Positions 46,237 to 48,600 of a stretch of 48,600 bases of DNA are shown here, piece after piece. Source of the stretch: a virus; IMG/VR virus record IMGVR_UViG_3300010885_066665, positions 1-48,600 of that record, one strand, 5' to 3'. The position numbers were made by a program, and so were the translations under genes. Numbering within the stretch: position 1 is the first letter of the stretch; each line of letters opens with the position of its first letter. Below the pieces are notes generated by a model that was given only the letters and a program-made list of their open reading frames with translations, was not told where the DNA came from and did not search any database.

Positions 46237-46383
46237 TAGTTCACTGTAACCAAACGGCTTGCTTTCGACGGATGCCATGTATACGTAAACCCCAGCAATT
46301 AAAGCGACCAAGGCAATTATAGATTTCATTTTATTTTCCTTCTTTTTGAGTCAAAGTATATACTGAAAAATCATGAAATTGCC

Positions 46384-47115
46384 ATGAAAATTTCCTTCTG
46401 CACCACGTGCATGGGAAGGCTTCACCACCTCGAACTGACACTTCCCAAAAACCTTGAGACGGCGGACTCCTATCCCGACCATGAGTTCATATTGTTGAAC
46501 TACGGAAGCAAGGACGCGATGCACGAATGGTGCATTGAAAACCTTCGGAACCACATCCTCTCGGGCAAGCTTAAGTATTTTAAGACTGAAAAGCCGAAGT
46601 TCTTCAATCACTCCCACGCCAAGAACTTGGCTTGCAGACAGGCTTCGGGCGACATAATAGTCAACCTTGACGCCGACAACTACCTTGTGCCTGGCTATGC
46701 AGAGTTCGCGGCGAAGAACCTGGCCAGCGGCGGCTGCATAGTTGCGTCCCACCCGGAAGACGCATTTGGTGTCGCGGGCAGTTTCGGAAAGATAGCCGTT
46801 CTCAAGGAGCACTTTTACAGCGTCAACGGATACGAAGAAGACATAGATTACGGCTGGGGATGGGAGGACAACCATTTCATCAACAGGGTCGTCTGGCAAA
46901 ACAATATCGAAATCGTCATGGCCGACAAGGCTCTTTGCAGGGTCATAGAACACGACAACGACGAGAGGGTCGAGAACTGCATGGGCAAGGACATGTCGAG
47001 CAACCAGGATGCGACATGGCAAAAACTTATGGCCGTAAGGAGCAACGGAAGATATGTTGCGAACGAGGGCGTTCCATGGGGGTTCGTCAGCGACCTAAGA
47101 CAGGAAGAAGTCTAG
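46384..47115 (+). CDS. GT2 family glycosyltransferase with galactosyltransferase-type C-terminus
   Basis: A 243-residue protein. It starts KISFCTTCMGRLHHLELTLP, then EFILLNYGSKDAMHEW, FNHSHAKNLACRQASGDIIV, and NLDADNYLVPGY (D-A-D metal site around residue 98). The C-terminal part has YEEDIDYGWGWEDNHFINRV, the Glyco_transf_7C-type acceptor and catalytic segment. It would add a hexose to a glycan. It starts a new rightward set after the TnpB element. Its 3' end overlaps the opposite small gene by 21 bases. Confidence 0.87.
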   Translation: MKISFCTTCMGRLHHLELTLPKNLETADSYPDHEFILLNYGSKDAMHEWCIENLRNHILSGKLKYFKTEKPKFFNHSHAKNLACRQASGDIIVNLDADNYLVPGYAEFAAKNLASGGCIVASHPEDAFGVAGSFGKIAVLKEHFYSVNGYEEDIDYGWGWEDNHFINRVVWQNNIEIVMADKALCRVIEHDNDERVENCMGKDMSSNQDATWQKLMAVRSNGRYVANEGVPWGFVSDLRQEEV

Positions 47116-47352
47116 GTTCCCGAACGTATCTCCCGGCCCATGCTCGATCAAGCCGTGACGAGCCAGCAGAGCTTTCATATAGTCTATCTGCATGCAGACC
47201 GCGTTGGGACAGTTTGAGTTCGCAACTCTGTAGAACTCAGCAAGAGCGGGCTCGCACACCTTGTTGTTCACCGCGACTCGCAGTACGGACTCCGCCTCGG
47301 CTCTGTGATCCTCCAAAACATATTGCTCTATTGTGTCCAGGTACTCTTGCAT
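47095..47352 (-). CDS. Small unknown protein
   Basis: An 85-residue frame from ATG 47352. It reads QEYLDTIEQYVLEDHRAEAE, SVLRVAVNNKVCEPALAEFY, RVANSNCPNAVCMQIDYMKA, then LLARHGLIEHGPGDTFGNLD. Helical repeats and conserved-looking Cys make a real protein likely, though there is no good ribosome site. It is divergent from the 47386 gene with 33 bases between, and convergent with the GT2 gene. Function unknown. Confidence 0.5.
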   Translation of the reverse strand: MQEYLDTIEQYVLEDHRAEAESVLRVAVNNKVCEPALAEFYRVANSNCPNAVCMQIDYMKALLARHGLIEHGPGDTFGNLDFFLS

Positions 47353-47385
47353 GAATCTAGCCGAGCTAGCTAGAATAGGAACACT

Positions 47386-47763
47386 ATGAAGAAAAACATC
47401 ACAATCAAGGACTTCGTAACCGCCGTCGATTACCGAATCGGAGAAGGTGCCGAATATCTCTGGGAGTGCTACGGGCTTGACGCAAGCATTCTTGACTGGG
47501 TCCGGCCTGATCTGTCTGGATCCGCAGGCATCATCTACGACACGAAGACCCATGTGGTCTACGAGATGTCGGTATGGGACGACCTGAACGAGAAGGTCTA
47601 CAAGTGGATCCGGCCCGAAAACATAAAAAAGTACAACAGAGAGGCCAAGAAGAGGAGAGTAAGTGTCGTTTTCGCCCTCGACAGGATAAAATACGAACAC
47701 ACCACGCCCTCTAAGCTACTGAACCATCTCAAGAGGCTGTATGCGAGAAGAGCGAAAACTTAA
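47386..47763 (+). CDS. Unknown protein
   Basis: A 125-residue protein with FVTAVDYRIGEGAEYLWECY, then GLDASILDWVRPDLSGSAGI, IYDTKTHVVYEMSVWDDLNE, and a basic C-terminus (KYNREAKKRRVSVVFALDRI, SKLLNHLKRLYARRAK). The AGGAAC site precedes ATG 47386, and a TAGAAT box lies just upstream. An alpha/beta fold is likely; function is unknown. Its end overlaps the next gene by 23 bases. Confidence 0.6.
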   Translation: MKKNITIKDFVTAVDYRIGEGAEYLWECYGLDASILDWVRPDLSGSAGIIYDTKTHVVYEMSVWDDLNEKVYKWIRPENIKKYNREAKKRRVSVVFALDRIKYEHTTPSKLLNHLKRLYARRAKT

Positions 47764-47938
47764 TGCCATGGGGGAGTGGTACAAACTCATCCGTTCGTGC
47801 GACTGCGGAAGCGGAAAGCCCTTCGAGAGTTGGTTCAAGGATGAGGAGGGCAAGCCCGTATTTAAGTTCTGCGAGAACTGCGTCAGAAAAAAGACTAATG
47901 AATACGATGAGTTGAAAAATGGCAAAGAAAAACTATAA
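47741..47938 (+). CDS. Small zinc-ribbon-like protein
   Basis: A 65-residue protein with RSCDCGSGKPFESWFKDEEG, then KPVFKFCENCVRKKTNEYD. The paired C-x-C-G and C-x2-C form a zinc-ribbon-type site. The start is uncertain: ATG 47741 inside the preceding gene has AAGAGG just upstream; ATG 47768 would give a 56-residue form lacking the basic lead. Function unknown. Confidence 0.55.
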   Translation: MREERKLNAMGEWYKLIRSCDCGSGKPFESWFKDEEGKPVFKFCENCVRKKTNEYDELKNGKEKL

Positions 47939-47971
47939 GCCGCTTCCTCAAAACTGCGAGTGGGGTAGAGT

Positions 47972-48100
47972 ATGAATGATGATCCAAGCTTTTTGCATGT
48001 TTTCTTGATATGGCTGATCCCAGCATCCATAGAACTGGCGATTGGTGCCTTTTTTGTGTACGTGGCGAGGGATAAGCCTCAGAAGCCGAGCAGGGAATGA
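47972..48100 (+). CDS. Small single-span membrane protein (42 aa)
   Basis: A short gene from ATG 47972 with GGGGTAGAG just upstream, ending TGA at 48098-48100 in an ATGA overlap with the next gene. The product has one hydrophobic span (FLHVFLIWLIPASIELAIGA, then FFVYVA) and a basic tail (RDKPQKPSRE). Translational coupling on the right side argues it is real. A small membrane modulator is possible; function unknown. Confidence 0.6.
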   Translation: MNDDPSFLHVFLIWLIPASIELAIGAFFVYVARDKPQKPSRE

Positions 48101-48303
48101 GGTTCAAGAAGGAAATGACCATAGTGGTGGAGGGGGACGTCTATGACGAATCCCTCACGCCCGAGGAAGTATTCAAGAGCCTCAAGTGGTCTTACCTCCA
48201 CTGGTGGGAGAGGAACCCCACGTGGATATACGGAAGGCCAAGCCCGAACATACAAGGCGGCAGAGTTGATAGAATTACTTTTGACGGGATGGAGCTAAAA
48301 TAG
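48097..48303 (+). CDS. Small unknown protein
   Basis: A 68-residue protein linked to the previous gene by ATGA. It reads KEMTIVVEGDVYDESLTPEE, then VFKSLKWSYLHWWERNPTWI, then YGRPSPNIQGGRVDRITFDG. Rich in Trp and Tyr, alpha/beta pattern. It ends just before the tRNA. Function unknown. Confidence 0.6.
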   Translation: MRFKKEMTIVVEGDVYDESLTPEEVFKSLKWSYLHWWERNPTWIYGRPSPNIQGGRVDRITFDGMELK

Positions 48304-48309
48304 TATATC

Positions 48310-48380
48310 GCGGGATTGGCATAACGGTCGTGCGCCAGCCTTCCAAGCTGGATAAACGAGTTCGACTCTCGTATCCCGCT
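48310..48380 (+). tRNA. tRNA-Gly (UCC anticodon)
   Basis: A complete cloverleaf: acceptor GCGGGAT (48310-48316) pairs with ATCCCGC (48373-48379); D-stem GCAT/GTGC; anticodon stem CCAGC/GCTGG around loop CTTCCAA with anticodon TCC (48342-48344); and T-arm ACGAG/CTCGT with loop TTCGACT. The CCA end is not encoded. It reads GGA and GGG codons for glycine. The TCC anticodon fits the GGA-rich use in this region. Confidence 0.95.
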
Positions 48381-48599
48381 TTAGGCGTTGTAATTGGGCT
48401 TGGTTCCATCGGCATTTATTCCGCATGTAGATCGCAAGATGTTTATGTCAAAGAACGAATTTGGAACCTTGATGATCCGGTAGTTGTCCCCGGGCAGATC
48501 CATTCTGAACACTGCGGTCTTCTCTCCGTCAATAGACCCTCTGTATTCCAATGTGCATGGATGTATTTGAACTGCATCTATGGTGTGGCTAAAGCTTCC
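48381..48599 (-). CDS. C-terminal part of an unknown protein (cut by window end)
   Basis: A minus-strand frame enters from the right edge and ends with TAA at 48383-48381, immediately after the tRNA. The 72 visible residues (TIDAVQIHPCTLEYRGSIDG, EKTAVFRMDLPGDNYRIIKV, PNSFFDINILRSTCGINADG) are strand-rich, like a beta-sandwich virion protein or similar. Start and family are outside the window. Confidence 0.6.
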   Translation of the reverse strand, partial: GSFSHTIDAVQIHPCTLEYRGSIDGEKTAVFRMDLPGDNYRIIKVPNSFFDINILRSTCGINADGTKPNYNA

Positions 48600-48600
48600 A

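Larger units (their letters stand above)
44945..46245 (+). mobile_element. IS200/IS605-family TnpB-only element
   Basis: About 1.3 kb between GC-rich ends. Each end carries the same imperfect hairpin in the same orientation (CCCAGTCCCTTTAGGGGCTGGG at left, in two arms, and a variant at right), typical of IS605-family ends, which are not terminal inverted repeats. There is no TnpA gene, so it would need a helper to move. No target duplication is expected, and none is seen. Boundaries are estimated by rejoining the split gene. Confidence 0.82.
44864..46329 (-). pseudogene. Small membrane-protein gene split by the TnpB element
   Basis: A minus-strand gene of about 54 codons lies in two pieces. 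The 5' piece (46329 down to about 46246) begins with ATG after AAGGA and encodes a membrane anchor (KSIIALVALIAGVYVYMASV) then ESKPFGY. The 3' piece (44944 down to 44864) continues VYKNPMGSIVYENVKKNPMG, then VITYID and a TGA stop. Joining them gives three K-(N)-P-M/F-G units in a row (SKPFGYVY, KNPMGSIVY, KNPMGVITY), strong support for one original gene. The transposon filled the gap at 44945-46245. The precise junction is uncertain by a few bases. The present 5' piece stops in the element after about 33 codons, so the protein is probably inactive. Confidence 0.75.

Noticed and set aside
47919-47975. 18-codon frame MAKKNYKPLP... overlapping neighbours
   Set aside because: Its ATGA link to the 47972 gene is attractive, but it is too short and has no good ribosome site.
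1-48600. CRISPR arrays, rRNA, a replication origin
   Set aside because: No regularly spaced repeats, rRNA-like stretch or iteron cluster was seen on reading the window.

Overview
The window looks like part of the genome of a large double-stranded DNA tailed phage, or a closely related large mobile replicon. Genes are tightly packed on both strands, many join through 4-base ATGA/GTGA overlaps, small unknown proteins are plentiful, and there is a lone tRNA-Gly and a likely tail or adhesin-type protein at the left edge. No terminase, portal, capsid or polymerase gene is present, so 'phage' is an inference. Several genes resemble families I remember as common in Planctomycetes and related bacteria (two lysine-rich KSxxIRxYL proteins, a DUF6428 protein, an N-formylglutamate-amidohydrolase-like protein, CsrA). 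This hints at the host lineage but does not prove it.

Layout. 0-1.7 kb: end of a structural or tail module. 1.7-9.5 kb: HNH nuclease, UDP-galactopyranose mutase, a GT60-like glycosyltransferase, a cytosine-5 DNA methyltransferase and two tandem radical SAM genes. 9.6-20.6 kb: a Dda/RecD-like helicase, then a strongly AT-rich carbohydrate island with a sulfotransferase, a beta-propeller protein, four to six glycosyltransferases, a third radical SAM enzyme, a small PqqD-like protein and a methyltransferase. 21-26 kb: a regulatory module with CsrA, a minimal nucleotidyl-transferase ligase, a ParB-like protein with a long Asp/Glu tail, ClpX, and a free-standing RNA polymerase alpha C-terminal-domain-like protein. 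26-30 kb: sugar and surface genes. 29.9-44.8 kb: a long, mostly rightward GC-rich array with a sigma-like factor, a RuvB-like ATPase, UV damage endonuclease, two more ATP-dependent ligases (one fused to a WGR domain), a five-gene family of helical-repeat proteins and many small proteins. 44.9-46.3 kb: an IS605-type TnpB element that has split a small membrane-protein gene. 46.4-48.6 kb: another glycosyltransferase, small genes and tRNA-Gly(UCC).

How the genes fit together. Thirteen glycosyltransferase-like genes, a UDP-Galp-forming mutase, two sulfotransferases and a methyltransferase point to an encoded glycan system, for the virion or for the host surface. The sigma-like factor, alpha-CTD-like protein, CsrA and ClpX point to control of host transcription, translation and proteolysis. 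The helicase, RuvB-like ATPase, UvdE and three ligases form a repair and replication set. Two sequence patterns cross-link these modules: promoters of the form TTKACN-N16-TANNNT in front of key regulatory genes, and a short dyad GCCGCCNGGCGGT found eight times, always in the same orientation, at gene junctions between 29.9 and 42.4 kb.
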